64,000 bases of DNA from Rhodobacter maris (GCF_900217815.1 NZ_OBMT01000001.1:824898-888897), one strand, 5' to 3'; positions 18,273 through 29,683 are shown, counted from the first letter of the stretch. Numbers and translations are program-made. Notes: a model not told the origin generated them from the letters alone.

Positions 18273-19423
18273 AGCTTTCCGCCGACTGGCTCCGCGCCGA
18301 TCATGTCCAGCGGGTGCTGGCGCTTCTGGAAGCGGGCGGGCATCAGGCGCTTCTGGTGGGAGGCTGCGTGCGCAATGCGGCTCTGTTGCAGCCCGTTTCC
18401 GATATCGACATTGCCACCGATGCCCGCCCCGAGCGGGTGCTGGCGCTGGCGAAAGCCGCAAGCGTGAAGGCCGTGCCCACCGGTATTGACCATGGCACGG
18501 TAACGCTCGTGGTCGACCATCAGCCCCATGAGGTCACCACCTTCCGCCGCGATGTCGAAACCTTCGGGCGGCGCGCCACGGTCGCCTTTTCCACCGATCT
18601 TGCAGAAGATGCGGCGCGGCGCGACTTCACCATGAACGCGCTTTACGCCCGCGCCGATGGCACCGTGCTCGACCCGCTCGGCGAAGGGCTGGCCGACCTT
18701 CACGCCCGCCATCTGCGCTTTGTGGGCGCGCCTGGGGCGCGCATCACCGAAGACTATCTGCGTATCCTGCGGTTCTTCCGCTTCACCGCATGGTATGGCG
18801 ACCCGAGCCTTGGCATGGATGCCGAGGGGCTGGCCGCCTGCGCGACCCATTCCGCCCAAATAGAGACGCTTTCGCGCGAGCGGATCGGCCATGAGATGCG
18901 CAAGCTTCTGGCCGCGCCGGACCCGGCCCCTGCGGTGGCCGCGATGGCCGCGAGCGGCGTGCTGGCGCAGGTGATCCCCGGCGCCGAGGCAACGGCGCTT
19001 GCCCCCCTCGTTCATCTTGAGGCCGGGCTCGCCCCCGAGCCGATCCGGCGACTGGCCTGCCTCGGCGGCACGGAGGTGGCGGAACGGCTGCGGCTCTCCA
19101 AGCCCGAGACAAAACGGCTCACGGCGATCCGCGCGGCGCTGGGCGAAACGATGGAGGCCGCCGAGCTCGGCTATCGCTACGGCGCGGAGGGCGCGCGCGA
19201 TGCGCTGCTGATCCGCGCCGCGATGCTTGGAGCAGAAAGACCCTCATTGGACCTGAACAGGGTCACATTCGGCGCGGCGCAACGCTTCCCCATCACCGCG
19301 GCCGACCTGATGCCCGGCCTTGAGGGCCCAGCCCTCGGCATGCGCCTGAAAGAACTTGAGGCGCGCTGGATCGCCTCCGGGTTCACGCTCACGCGGGACG
19401 CGCTTCTCCGCGGCGGGGCGTGA
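18269..19423 (+). CDS. cca: CCA tRNA nucleotidyltransferase / poly(A) polymerase-like
   Basis: A class II nucleotidyltransferase, here most likely the CCA-adding enzyme that completes tRNA 3' ends. The 384-residue protein has the head-domain motif LLVGGCVRNAAL (28-39), the catalytic DIDIATD (45-51), the RRDFTMNAL motif, and the LRFFRFTAWYG neck segment. The short alpha-helical C-terminal body suits the alphaproteobacterial form. It is translated by a 4-base overlap with the upstream Nudix gene. Confidence 0.92.
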   Translation: MKLSADWLRADHVQRVLALLEAGGHQALLVGGCVRNAALLQPVSDIDIATDARPERVLALAKAASVKAVPTGIDHGTVTLVVDHQPHEVTTFRRDVETFGRRATVAFSTDLAEDAARRDFTMNALYARADGTVLDPLGEGLADLHARHLRFVGAPGARITEDYLRILRFFRFTAWYGDPSLGMDAEGLAACATHSAQIETLSRERIGHEMRKLLAAPDPAPAVAAMAASGVLAQVIPGAEATALAPLVHLEAGLAPEPIRRLACLGGTEVAERLRLSKPETKRLTAIRAALGETMEAAELGYRYGAEGARDALLIRAAMLGAERPSLDLNRVTFGAAQRFPITAADLMPGLEGPALGMRLKELEARWIASGFTLTRDALLRGGA

Positions 19424-19489
19424 GACGGGGGGGCGTGAGCTTTCCCTTTCCCGGCGCGCGCCTATATGGTGGCGGCGAAAGGAATCCCG

Positions 19490-21343
<1,854 letters not shown>

Positions 21344-21392
21344 GCTTGGCGCAGGGCAGAGCTTGCGGTAAGGGGGCCGGAACGGAGGCCCC

Positions 21393-22616
21393 ATGCCGAT
21401 CATCATCGACCGTCTGTCCATTCTCGCCGATGGCATTGCCGAAACGCCCGCGGGGCGCCTCCATGTCGCCATGGCGCTGCCGGGCGAAACGGTGGAAGGT
21501 GCGGTCGAGGCCGGGCGGATCGCGGCGCCTCGCATCCTGAGCCCCTCGCCCGAGCGGGTGAAGGCCCCCTGCCCGCACTATCGCGCCTGCGGTGGCTGCG
21601 TTCTGCAACATGCCTCCGACCGTTTTGTGGAAGGCTGGAAGGCCGAGGTGGTGGAGACCGCACTGGCCGCGCGCGACATCGCCGCCAAAGTGGCGCGGGT
21701 CGAGACATCCCCCGCCTTCTCGCGCCGCCGCGCCAGCTTTTCCGGGCGGCGCACGAAAAAGAGCACGCTCGTCGGCTTTCACGCCCGCGCCTCCGACACC
21801 GTGGTCGAAGTGCCGGAGTGCCGGATCCTGCGGCCCGAACTGCTGGCCACGCTCCCTGCGCTCCATGAGGCAACTGCGCTCGGCGCCTCGCGCAAGGGCG
21901 AGATGTCTTTCGCTCTGACGCTTTCGGAGGCCGGGGTGGAGGTTGCCGCAACCGGCGGCAAGGAGATCGAACCGGCGCTGTTCCAAAGCCTCGCCGCGCT
22001 TGCCGAGGCGCAAGACTTCGCCCGGCTGAGCTGGAACGACGAAACGATCGCTGCGCGCCGCCCGGCGTTGCAAAGCTTCGGACCAGCGCGCGTCACCCCG
22101 CCGCCGGGCGCCTTTTTGCAGGCCACCGCCGAGGGTGCGGCGGCGCTCGTGGCCTTTGTCACCCGCGCGACCGAGGGCGCAGCGAAGATCGCCGATCTCT
22201 TTGCCGGGTGCGGCACCTTTGCGCTGCCACTCGCCCGCGGCGCAGAGGTGCATGCGGTCGAGAGCGAAGCCGGGATGCTCGCGGCCCTCGACCGAGGCTG
22301 GCGCGCGGCACCGGGGCTGAAAAAACTCACTCATGAGGCGCGCGATCTGTTTCGCCGCCCGCTGCTTCCCGACGAGATCGCGCGGTTCGACGCGCTGGTG
22401 CTCGACCCGCCGCGGGCGGGCGCCGAGGCGCAGGTGACCGAGATCGCCGCCTCGACCTGCACCCGCCTTGCCTATGTGTCGTGCAACCCCGTCACCTTCG
22501 CGCGCGATGCCGAGCGGCTCACCCGCGCCGGTTTCATGCTCGAAGAGCTGATCGTCGTCGATCAGTTCCGCTGGTCCGCACATATCGAGCTTGCGGCGCG
22601 GTTTTCACGCGCTTAG
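21393..22616 (+). CDS. 23S rRNA (uracil-C5)-methyltransferase, RlmD/RumA-like
   Basis: SAM-dependent RNA methylase with an iron-sulfur cluster. Cys60, Cys66 and Cys69 (PCPHYRACGGC) plus a later cysteine near 142 match the 4Fe-4S ligands of RumA-type enzymes. The SAM region is IADLFAGCGTFALPLA and the catalytic cysteine is in YVSCNPVTFARD near the C-terminus. At 407 residues it has a short N-terminal TRAM-like part. The exact target uracil (1939 in the RlmD model) is inferred. Confidence 0.9.
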   Translation: MPIIIDRLSILADGIAETPAGRLHVAMALPGETVEGAVEAGRIAAPRILSPSPERVKAPCPHYRACGGCVLQHASDRFVEGWKAEVVETALAARDIAAKVARVETSPAFSRRRASFSGRRTKKSTLVGFHARASDTVVEVPECRILRPELLATLPALHEATALGASRKGEMSFALTLSEAGVEVAATGGKEIEPALFQSLAALAEAQDFARLSWNDETIAARRPALQSFGPARVTPPPGAFLQATAEGAAALVAFVTRATEGAAKIADLFAGCGTFALPLARGAEVHAVESEAGMLAALDRGWRAAPGLKKLTHEARDLFRRPLLPDEIARFDALVLDPPRAGAEAQVTEIAASTCTRLAYVSCNPVTFARDAERLTRAGFMLEELIVVDQFRWSAHIELAARFSRA

Positions 22617-22674
22617 TGCTTCGCAGCCTGCAGGTCCTCTGCTAGGCTGCGCAAAACACCAATACAGGCACATC

Positions 22675-23178
22675 ATGCAGCGTCGCACCGTCTTTCTGGG
22701 GCTCTCGAGCCTCACCCTTCTGGCCGCCTGTGGCGGCGATTCAAGCAAGTTCCAGTCCTATAACGGGCCGCGGATCACCCAGATCCAGATCTACAAGGCG
22801 AAGCGGCGCATGTTCCTGTTTTCCGGCGACAAGGTCGTCAAGCGCTACAAGATTGGGCTGGGCGGCGCGCCGGTGGGCGCCAAGCGGTTCGAGGGCGACG
22901 GCAAGACCCCGGAAGGGCTCTATTACATCAGCCGCCGCAACCCGAATTCGGCCTATCATCTCTCGCTCGGCGTATCCTATCCGAACCCCGATGATGTCGC
23001 CTATGCCGAAGCGCTGGGCCGCAAGCCCGGCGGGGATATCATGATCCATGGCCAGGCCGGGAAGAACCCGCCCGGCATGCGCGACTGGACCGCGGGCTGC
23101 ATTGCGGTGACGGATCAGGAGATCGAGGAAATCTATGCCATGGTCGGCGTCGGCACACCGGTCTTTCTCTTCCCCTGA
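22675..23178 (+). CDS. L,D-transpeptidase (YkuD) lipoprotein
   Basis: A 167-residue YkuD-family protein that would form or remodel 3-3 peptidoglycan crosslinks or anchor lipoproteins. The N-terminus has a signal sequence ending in LLAAC with Cys19 as lipid site. The catalytic pattern is IMIHGQAG followed by DWTAGCIAV, with His and the nucleophile Cys in place. ATG 22675 is chosen because it gives the signal peptide. A second YkuD gene lies 0.8 kb downstream, with a CAP-domain lipoprotein gene between them. Confidence 0.88.
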   Translation: MQRRTVFLGLSSLTLLAACGGDSSKFQSYNGPRITQIQIYKAKRRMFLFSGDKVVKRYKIGLGGAPVGAKRFEGDGKTPEGLYYISRRNPNSAYHLSLGVSYPNPDDVAYAEALGRKPGGDIMIHGQAGKNPPGMRDWTAGCIAVTDQEIEEIYAMVGVGTPVFLFP

Positions 23179-23186
23179 ACCGAAAC

Positions 23187-23212
23187 GGCCCCGGACGACG
23201 CCGGGGCCTTTC
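23187..23212. terminator. Terminator between convergent L,D-transpeptidase and CAP-domain genes
   Basis: GGCCCCGG-ACGACG-CCGGGGCC is an 8-bp perfect stem followed by TTTCC on the plus strand. It starts 9 bases after the stop of the L,D-transpeptidase gene. Confidence 0.75.
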
Positions 23213-23240
23213 CGATCTTGGTCTGCAAGGGAGGCCCGGG

Positions 23241-23765
23241 TCAGTCTCCGGTGACCATCGTCCACCAGATCTTGCCCGAGGGTTCCTGATACCAGGCAAA
23301 GCCCATCTGGGTGACCGAGGGGTTGAGGATCACGTCGCGGGTGTCGGCCAAAGCCATCCAGGCCGAGAGCGTCTCGGTCTCGGTCTCGTAGGTCTCCGAG
23401 ATGTTCTCGCCCACGAGCTTGCCGATATAGCCCGCCTGCCGCGCGCGATCGACGGGGGAAGAGCCGTCCGAGCCCCAGTGCCAGGGCCGGTTCTGCGCCG
23501 CCATATCGCGCGAATGACGCGCGGCGGCGGCAGTGAGCGCCTCGTTCAGGGCCACCGGTGCGGTGCCCCGCGCGCCGCGCAGCGCATTGACCGCCTCGAG
23601 CACGCGGGCGGGGATCTCCTGCGCATCGCGGGGGGAAATCTTGTAAAGCTGCGGCAGCGGCTTGCCATCCGGGCCGATCTGCGGATCGGTTCCCGAGGCA
23701 CAGGCGGCGAGCGTCAGGCTCGCGGCCACAAGCAGATATTTGGCCATGTATTTGGCGCCGATCAT
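23241..23765 (-). CDS. CAP/SCP-domain lipoprotein
   Basis: A 174-residue extracytoplasmic protein of the CAP (cysteine-rich secretory/PR-1) superfamily. The signal region MAKYLLVAASLTLAAC gives a lipobox LAAC. The CAP domain shows LNEALTAAAARHSRDMA, HWGSDGS, VGENIS and MGFAWYQ, close to the superfamily's His/Glu pocket pattern. A GGGGG ribosome site precedes two adjacent ATGs; 23765 has the better spacing. Bacterial CAP proteins have diverse or unknown activities, so function is left open. It is convergent with one YkuD gene and divergent from the other. Confidence 0.82.
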   Translation of the reverse strand: MIGAKYMAKYLLVAASLTLAACASGTDPQIGPDGKPLPQLYKISPRDAQEIPARVLEAVNALRGARGTAPVALNEALTAAAARHSRDMAAQNRPWHWGSDGSSPVDRARQAGYIGKLVGENISETYETETETLSAWMALADTRDVILNPSVTQMGFAWYQEPSGKIWWTMVTGD

Positions 23766-24012
23766 CATCGTCCCCCGGGCGTCGCTGTCGCAGAAGGCCG
23801 GTATCGGCCCCCCGTCGGGGCGCCATACACCGCGGCAGCGTGACGCGCAAACCCACAGTTGCGTGAAAGCGCGCAATGACGCCGGTTTGATTTGCACCTG
23901 CGGCTCAGGCGCAATAAGGGAACGGGCTGACAGCCGGCTTGCGGGCGGTTCGGGATATCGCCCGGCCGCAGGGTGGCACTGGCCCGGCTACTGGCCCGAA
24001 CGGAGTTCTCTC

Positions 24013-24621
24013 ATGACGGATGCGCGCAAGATGCTCGACCGCCGCTCGTTTCTCGGATCCGCTGCGCTTGCGGGCGTTTCGCTCGCAGCCCCGGCGGTTT
24101 TCGCGCAGACCCCCGATGCCGGGGTGACGCAGCTTGAGGAAAGCGCCAATACCAACATGCGGCGCAATATCTCGAGCTTCCGCGAGCTTGACTGGCAGCC
24201 CTATTTCTCGAACACGCAAAATGGCGCGATCCTCGTCGACACGATCTCGCGGGCGCTGCATTTCTGGTCCGAGGACCAATCGATCTACAAGCTCTATCCG
24301 ACCTCGGTGCCGGTCTCGAACGAGCTGACCCGCCGCGGCCGGACCGAGGTAATCCGCAAGGTGAAAAACCCGACCTGGTCGCCCACCCCGTCCATGAAAC
24401 AGCGCAACCCCGAATGGCCGGATTTCGTGCCCGCCGGGCCCGACAACCCGCTCGGCACCCGCGCGCTTTACCTGAGCTGGCAATATTATCGCATCCACGG
24501 CACCCATGACACGCGCAAGATCGGGCGCAAATCGTCGAACGGCTGCATCGGGCTTTTCAACCAGCATATCGAAGAACTCTTCGAGCTGGCCAAGGTCGGC
24601 ACGCAGGTGGTGCTGATCTAG
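24013..24621 (+). CDS. L,D-transpeptidase (YkuD) with Tat-like signal
   Basis: A 202-residue periplasmic YkuD protein. The N-terminus DRRSFLGSAALAGVSLAAPAVFA is cut here to its twin-arginine-like RRSFLG and the hydrophobic run that follows, with cleavage likely after VFA. The catalytic region shows YYRIHGTHD and SSNGCIGLFN, with His and Cys nucleophile positioned as in ErfK/YbiS-like proteins. It would act in the cell wall on meso-diaminopimelate crosslinks. Its stop overlaps the stop of the convergent cdsA-like gene by 3 bases. Confidence 0.88.
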   Translation: MTDARKMLDRRSFLGSAALAGVSLAAPAVFAQTPDAGVTQLEESANTNMRRNISSFRELDWQPYFSNTQNGAILVDTISRALHFWSEDQSIYKLYPTSVPVSNELTRRGRTEVIRKVKNPTWSPTPSMKQRNPEWPDFVPAGPDNPLGTRALYLSWQYYRIHGTHDTRKIGRKSSNGCIGLFNQHIEELFELAKVGTQVVLI

Positions 24622-25568
24622 CCCTGCCAGAAAAGCCGCGTCAGGTGGAAAAACACCGGCGCGGCAAAGACCACCGAATCGAGCCGGTCGAGGAAGCCGC
24701 CGTGCCCCTCGATCACATGGCCCCATTCGCGCACGCCGCGGTCGCGCTTGATCGCCCCCATCACCAGCCCGCCGAAAAACCCGAGCGCCGAGATCAGCGC
24801 GGCCATCGCAAAGGCCTCAAGCGGGCGGAATGGTGTGAGCCAGGCGAGCGCCATGCCGATGGCCGAGGCGGCCAGCACGCCAAAGCCAAAGCCCTCCCAG
24901 GTTTTTGTTTGCGAGACCCGTGGCGCAACATGGTGGCGGCCGAACACCTTGTCGGCGAAATAGCGCAGCACATCACCCGATTGCACGACAATCAGCAAGA
25001 AGATGATCAGGAGCACCGTGTCGCCGCCGTAGCCCGGGATCGCGAGCGTCAGCAGCGCGGGAACATGGCTCACGCAGTAAACCGCGATCATCAATGCCCA
25101 TTGCGTTTCGGCCACGCGGCTGAGGAATTGCGCCGTTTCCGCGCGCAACACCGTCAGGATCGGCAGGCCGAGGAAGGCATAGACCGGGATGAAGAGGGCA
25201 AAGAAGCCTGACCAGCCCGCCCAGAGCGCAATATATTGCGCCGGCAGCACGAGGAAGAACGCGGCGGCAAGCGCGGCGTGATCGGCGCGTGCGCGATGCG
25301 TGAGGGTGAGAAATTCACGCAACGCGCTGAAAGAGGCGAAAGCGAACAGCAAAAGCACCGCGCCGCGCCCGATCAGGAAGGCGAGCGAGAGCACGATGAT
25401 CATCAGCCACCAGCCGTCGATCCGGGCGTTGAGCGTGGCAATGACCGGATTGCGCCCCTCCGGGTCAAAGCGCGCGCGCAACCCCTGCCCCACGGCGGAG
25501 GCGAGCCCCAGCAGCGCGAAGAGCCCGGCAAAGATGGCGATGAGGTTGAGCGAGGTGTCCGGGCTCAT
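24618..25568 (-). CDS. Phosphatidate cytidylyltransferase-like (CdsA family)
   Basis: A 316-residue polytopic membrane protein (about eight hydrophobic spans) that makes CDP-diacylglycerol from phosphatidate and CTP. The family signature near the C-terminus is present as KRDRGVREWG followed by GHGGFLDRLDS. It overlaps the stop of the upstream acyltransferase gene by 4 bases, so the pair forms a phospholipid-synthesis operon: acyl transfer, then CDP activation. Many genomes have a second, shorter CdsA, so this may be a paralogue rather than the housekeeping copy. Confidence 0.87.
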   Translation of the reverse strand: MSPDTSLNLIAIFAGLFALLGLASAVGQGLRARFDPEGRNPVIATLNARIDGWWLMIIVLSLAFLIGRGAVLLLFAFASFSALREFLTLTHRARADHAALAAAFFLVLPAQYIALWAGWSGFFALFIPVYAFLGLPILTVLRAETAQFLSRVAETQWALMIAVYCVSHVPALLTLAIPGYGGDTVLLIIFLLIVVQSGDVLRYFADKVFGRHHVAPRVSQTKTWEGFGFGVLAASAIGMALAWLTPFRPLEAFAMAALISALGFFGGLVMGAIKRDRGVREWGHVIEGHGGFLDRLDSVVFAAPVFFHLTRLFWQG

Positions 25569-26224
25569 GGCGCCTCGCGCGACGCAAGGGCCAGCAACGC
25601 GGCGCGGGCGCGCGCCATGAAGGCTTCTTTCGGTTCCTCGGGATCGGGGCGGAGCGGCGCACCAAAGCCCACGGTGCAGAGGATCGGCACGGGAATGAGC
25701 GCGCCGCGCGGCAGTACGGCATTGAGATTGTGAATCCAGACCGGCACCAGCTCCAGATCGGGGCGCGCCTGTCCGAGGTGATAGATGCCGGGCCGCATCT
25801 CGAGCAACAGCTCGGGGCTTTCGTTGCGCCGCCCCTCGGGAAAGATGATCAGCGAAGAGCCTTCATCAACGGCCCCAATCATCCGCTCCACCGGATTCTC
25901 GGTGCGATGCTCGCGCAGCCGCTCGATCAAGAGTACCCTGAATACGTCGCGCCCCATAAAACGGCGGACCCGGTTCTTCAGCCAGTAATCGGCGGCGGCA
26001 ACGGGTCGGGTGCGGGCGCGGATCTCGGGCGGCAGCACCGCCCAGATCAGCACCGCATCGGCATTGGAGCAATGGTTGGCGAAATAGATCCGTTGCGGCC
26101 CCGGCGGCAGCTCCACCGCATAAAGCGCCTGCGGTGCGGTGAGGAACCGCACGAAGACCGAGATCGCCCCGGCGGTCGCGCGTGCGGCGACGTGCCGCAG
26201 TCCGGATGAGAGCGCCTGTCGCAG
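25565..26224 (-). CDS. 1-acyl-glycerol-3-phosphate acyltransferase-like protein (PlsC family)
   Basis: A lysophospholipid-type acyltransferase. The HX4D motif is NHCSNADA, and FPEGRRNES gives the conserved FPEG block. The obvious GTG start (26152) leaves only about 25 residues before the catalytic motif. A CTG at 26224, in frame and preceded by GGAGG with a 5-base spacer, adds 24 residues that look like a natural continuation (LRQALSSGLRHVAARA), and an in-frame stop lies just beyond; this longer form is given here. The true start needs protein data. The stop overlaps the cdsA-like start. Confidence 0.8.
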   Translation of the reverse strand: MRQALSSGLRHVAARATAGAISVFVRFLTAPQALYAVELPPGPQRIYFANHCSNADAVLIWAVLPPEIRARTRPVAAADYWLKNRVRRFMGRDVFRVLLIERLREHRTENPVERMIGAVDEGSSLIIFPEGRRNESPELLLEMRPGIYHLGQARPDLELVPVWIHNLNAVLPRGALIPVPILCTVGFGAPLRPDPEEPKEAFMARARAALLALASREAP

Positions 26225-26314
26225 CTTTTCCTCCCTCGCCGCCTCCTTCCGTCACGGAAGCCTAGCCGAGGGCCACGACAAAGCAAGATCAAAGACGGTG
26301 CCCGGGCCGGGCGC

Positions 26315-27373
26315 TCAGCAGATCCAGCCGCAGAGGTTTTCCGCCACGACCTCCATCAGCGCCGCGATATGGGCATCGTCATCGTTGAGGCAGGGCACAT
26401 AGGTGAAATGCTCGCCCCCCGCATGCTCGAACGCCTCGCGGATCTCGCCATTGATCTCTTCGAGCGTCTCGATGCAATCCGCCGAGAAGGCGGGAGAAAT
26501 CACGGCGATGTTCTTTTTGCCAGCCTCGGCCAGTTTCACCACATGCTCGACCGTATAGGGCCGCAACCATTCCTCGCGCCCGAACACCGACTGGAAAGTG
26601 GTGTCAATCGAATCCTTGTCCCAGCCAAGCCGCTCGCGCAAAAGTCGCGAGGTTTTCTGACACTGGCAGTGGTAAGGGTCGCCCTCCCGGTGATAGCGGC
26701 TCGGCATGCCGTGATAGGAGGCGACAAGGACATCCGGCCGCGTATCGAGCGCCGCATAGGCACGCTCGACCGATTGCGCCAAAGCATCGATATAGGAAGG
26801 CTTTGCGAAGTATTCGGGCGCGGTGCGGGCTGCGGGCTGACGCTTCAGGCTCATCAGCGCACGGAAAAACTGATCGTTCGCCGTGGCCGAGGTGGCGCCC
26901 GCATATTGCGGGTAAAGCGGGAAGAAGAGGATCCGCTCACACCCCCGCGCCACCATCTCGTTGAGCACATCATGGGTCGAGGGATTGCCGTAGCGCATGC
27001 AAAAATCAACGATCACATTGCCTGCGCCATAGCGTTGATCCACCGCGGCGCGCAGCTTGGTCACCTGCTGGCGGGTGATCGTCATCAAGGGGCTCTCGTC
27101 AAGCTCCTCGTTCCAGATCGTGCGGTAGTTCTCGCCCGAGGTGAAGGGGCGCTTTGACAGGATGATCAGTTGCAGCAGCGGCTGCCACTTCCATTGCGGA
27201 ATGTCGATCACCCGCGCATCCGAGAGAAACTCGTTCAGGTAGCGCCGCATCGACCAGTAATCGGTCGCATCGGGGGTGCCGAGATTGGCGAAAAGCACGC
27301 CGATCCGCGCCGGTGGCACCACGGGGTGGTCAGCGGGAGCATGGGCAAGGCGCGCGGGCCGGTCTTCGGTCAT
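26315..27373 (-). CDS. hemH: Ferrochelatase
   Basis: HemH inserts Fe2+ into protoporphyrin IX in the last step of heme synthesis. The 352-residue protein has GVLFANLGTPD near the start, the conserved VASYHGMP containing the catalytic histidine, SVFGREEWLRPYT and SPAFSADCIETLEEI. It ends NLCGWIC; C-terminal cysteines are also found in alphaproteobacterial ferrochelatases that bind a 2Fe-2S cluster, but a cluster here is inference. The start MTEDRPARLA follows an AGGAAG ribosome site. It is divergent from otsB. Confidence 0.96.
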   Translation of the reverse strand: MTEDRPARLAHAPADHPVVPPARIGVLFANLGTPDATDYWSMRRYLNEFLSDARVIDIPQWKWQPLLQLIILSKRPFTSGENYRTIWNEELDESPLMTITRQQVTKLRAAVDQRYGAGNVIVDFCMRYGNPSTHDVLNEMVARGCERILFFPLYPQYAGATSATANDQFFRALMSLKRQPAARTAPEYFAKPSYIDALAQSVERAYAALDTRPDVLVASYHGMPSRYHREGDPYHCQCQKTSRLLRERLGWDKDSIDTTFQSVFGREEWLRPYTVEHVVKLAEAGKKNIAVISPAFSADCIETLEEINGEIREAFEHAGGEHFTYVPCLNDDDAHIAALMEVVAENLCGWIC

Positions 27374-27480
27374 GTCACTTCCTGTCGTCACTCCGATGAA
27401 ACCTGACCCGGACTTAATGGGTTTATGGCTCAGGTCAATGCCGCCTTTCAAATGTGTCGCGCCTCGCTTAAGCTTGGAGC

Positions 27481-28239
27481 ATGCCGATGAGTGATCCGTT
27501 CGGAGCCGAGGAAGCTCCGCCCGCCCTCGACACCGCGCAGGACGCGCTGTTTCTAGATTTTGATGGCTGTCTTGTCGAGATCGCCCCGCGTCCCGATGCG
27601 ATAATTGTTCCGGAGCGGCTTTCCGCCGTGCTCTGCGCCTTGGCGGAGAGGCTCGATGGCGCGCTCGCCATCGTCTCCGGCCGCTCGCTGCCCGAACTCG
27701 AAACCTATCTGAGCGGCTTCGACGGGCCGATGGTGGGCAGCCATGGCGCCGAATCGCGGGGCCTTGAGGAACCACCGCTGCGCCCCGAGGGCCTTGCGGC
27801 GTTGCAGGCCGAGCTTGCCGGTTTTGCCGCCGACAAGGGGCTGCTTTACGAGCCGAAATCACTCGGCGCGGGGCTCCATTATCGCGCCCGGCCTGAATTG
27901 CAGGCCGAGACCGAAGCTTTTGCAACCAGGGCCGCGCGCCGTTTTCCGGGCTTCGAGGTGCAGCTTGCCAAGATGGCAGTTGAGTTGCGCCCGCGCGGCG
28001 CCTCCAAGGATGGCGCGCTCGCGCGGCTCACCCGGCGCGCCCCCTTTGCCGGGCGCCGCCCGGTCTATGCGGGCGACGATGTGACCGACGAGCCCGCCCT
28101 TGCCTGGGCCGAGGCGCATGGCGGCTACGGGGTGAAGGTGGGCGCGGGCGCAACGGCGGCCCGCTTCCGGCTCGCGGATCCCGCGGAAATCCGGGCCTGG
28201 CTCACCACTGCGATCGGGGGGGATGCATGGGACGGCTGA
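27481..28239 (+). CDS. otsB: Trehalose-6-phosphate phosphatase
   Basis: HAD-superfamily phosphatase that converts trehalose-6-phosphate to trehalose, a compatible solute. The 252-residue product has the nucleophile motif LFLDFDGCLVEIAP (Asp-x-Asp, with Cys where Thr is usual), VSGRSLPELE, VELRPRGASKDGAL containing the catalytic Lys, and the metal site AGDDVTDE. It overlaps otsA by 13 bases in an otsB-otsA order, which implies coupled expression. Cys in place of Thr after DFDG is uncommon but known variation occurs at this position. Confidence 0.93.
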   Translation: MPMSDPFGAEEAPPALDTAQDALFLDFDGCLVEIAPRPDAIIVPERLSAVLCALAERLDGALAIVSGRSLPELETYLSGFDGPMVGSHGAESRGLEEPPLRPEGLAALQAELAGFAADKGLLYEPKSLGAGLHYRARPELQAETEAFATRAARRFPGFEVQLAKMAVELRPRGASKDGALARLTRRAPFAGRRPVYAGDDVTDEPALAWAEAHGGYGVKVGAGATAARFRLADPAEIRAWLTTAIGGDAWDG

Positions 28240-29573
28240 TCTGTCTTTCAAACCGGATCCCGACCGGGGCGAACCCTTCGGGCGGGCTTGTCGTAGCCCT
28301 CGGCGATGCGCTGGAGCAGGCAGGCGGCATCTGGATCGGCACCTCGGGGGAGCTTTGCGACACGCCCTCCGATGCGTTGCGCGAGATCGAGGGTGGCCCA
28401 TTTCGGCGGCTCTGCTTCGATCTGACGGAAGAAGAGCAGCAAAACTATTACGCCGGCTACGCCAATTCGGTGCTCTGGCCGCTGTTTCATGGCCGCACCG
28501 ACCTGATGGACATCCATCAGGAATATCTTGCCGCCTACAAGCGGGTGAACCGGCGGTTGGCGCGGATGCTGGTGCCGATGCTTGAGCCGGAAGACCGGAT
28601 CTGGGTGCATGACTTCCACCTGCTCGCGCTGGCCTATGAACTGCGCGTGATGGGCGTGACGAACCGGATCGGCTTTTTCCTGCACACGCCCTTTCCCGGG
28701 CCGCTCGCGATGCAGGCGCTGCCCAATGGCCGCGAAATCTGCCAATGGCTCGCCGGATTCGATCTGATCGGGCTGCAGGCCGAGCGCGATACGCGCGCCT
28801 GCCTCGCCTCGATGGTCGAGATCGGCGAGGCGATCGACCTCGGCTCGGGCTATCTGCACCTTGGGCAACGGCAAAGCCGGGTCGCCGCCTTCCCGATCGC
28901 AATCAATGCGCGCGAATTCATGGACCTTGCAGAGGAGCAGTTCCGCGCCCTGCCCGAAGGCATCGTCAAGACGCGGCGACGGCTGATGATCGGTGTCGAC
29001 CGGCTCGATTATTCAAAAGGTGTGCCGCAGCGCTTCCGCGCCTTTGGCGAATTTCTCTCCCGCCACGAGGAATGGCACCGCCACGTGTCGCTTCTGCAGA
29101 TCTCTCCGCCCACCCGCGAGGGGGTGCAGGCCTATGACCAGATCCGCGAGGAGACCGAACACCTTTCGGGCCGGATCAACGGCACCTTTGCCGATATTCA
29201 ATGGGCGCCGATCCGGTTCATCAACCGCGCGATCCCCCGCGAAGTGCTGGCGGGGCTCTACCGCGCCGCGCATGTGGGGCTGGTGACACCGCTCATGGAC
29301 GGGATGAACCTCGTGGCGAAAGAGTTCATCGCCGCGCAAAACCCCGAAGACCCGGGCGTTCTGGTGCTGTCGCAATTTGCCGGAGCGGCGGAGCAGATGG
29401 GTCAGGCGCTGATCGTCAACCCACATGACACCGAGCAGATGGCGAGCACGATCCTCACTGCGCTCGCGATGTCCCAATCCGAACGGCGGGAACGGTATCA
29501 GGCGTTGATCGAGGTTCTGCTGACGCAGGATGTGCACTGGTGGTCGGAGAATTTCCTGCGCGAACTCGGCTAA
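28227..29573 (+). CDS. otsA: Trehalose-6-phosphate synthase
   Basis: GT20 glycosyltransferase joining UDP-glucose and glucose-6-phosphate. The 448-residue protein shows the N-terminal RIPTGANPSGGL loop, WVHDFHLL, FFLHTPFPG, GVDRLDYSKG and the C-terminal DGMNLVAKE nucleotide site. The length is normal for bacterial OtsA. Start lies inside otsB. A strong GC-rich hairpin follows at 29684-29707. Confidence 0.95.
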   Translation: MGRLICLSNRIPTGANPSGGLVVALGDALEQAGGIWIGTSGELCDTPSDALREIEGGPFRRLCFDLTEEEQQNYYAGYANSVLWPLFHGRTDLMDIHQEYLAAYKRVNRRLARMLVPMLEPEDRIWVHDFHLLALAYELRVMGVTNRIGFFLHTPFPGPLAMQALPNGREICQWLAGFDLIGLQAERDTRACLASMVEIGEAIDLGSGYLHLGQRQSRVAAFPIAINAREFMDLAEEQFRALPEGIVKTRRRLMIGVDRLDYSKGVPQRFRAFGEFLSRHEEWHRHVSLLQISPPTREGVQAYDQIREETEHLSGRINGTFADIQWAPIRFINRAIPREVLAGLYRAAHVGLVTPLMDGMNLVAKEFIAAQNPEDPGVLVLSQFAGAAEQMGQALIVNPHDTEQMASTILTALAMSQSERRERYQALIEVLLTQDVHWWSENFLRELG

Positions 29574-29683
29574 CAGCAGGCATAGGGAGCATCGCCCCCC
29601 GGTAAAAGACGGGAGCGTCCGTGCGTGAGGCGCCCGTCGTGTCGGAGAGGCTGTTTGCGCTTTGCCGCTGGGCGAGGCCGGAG

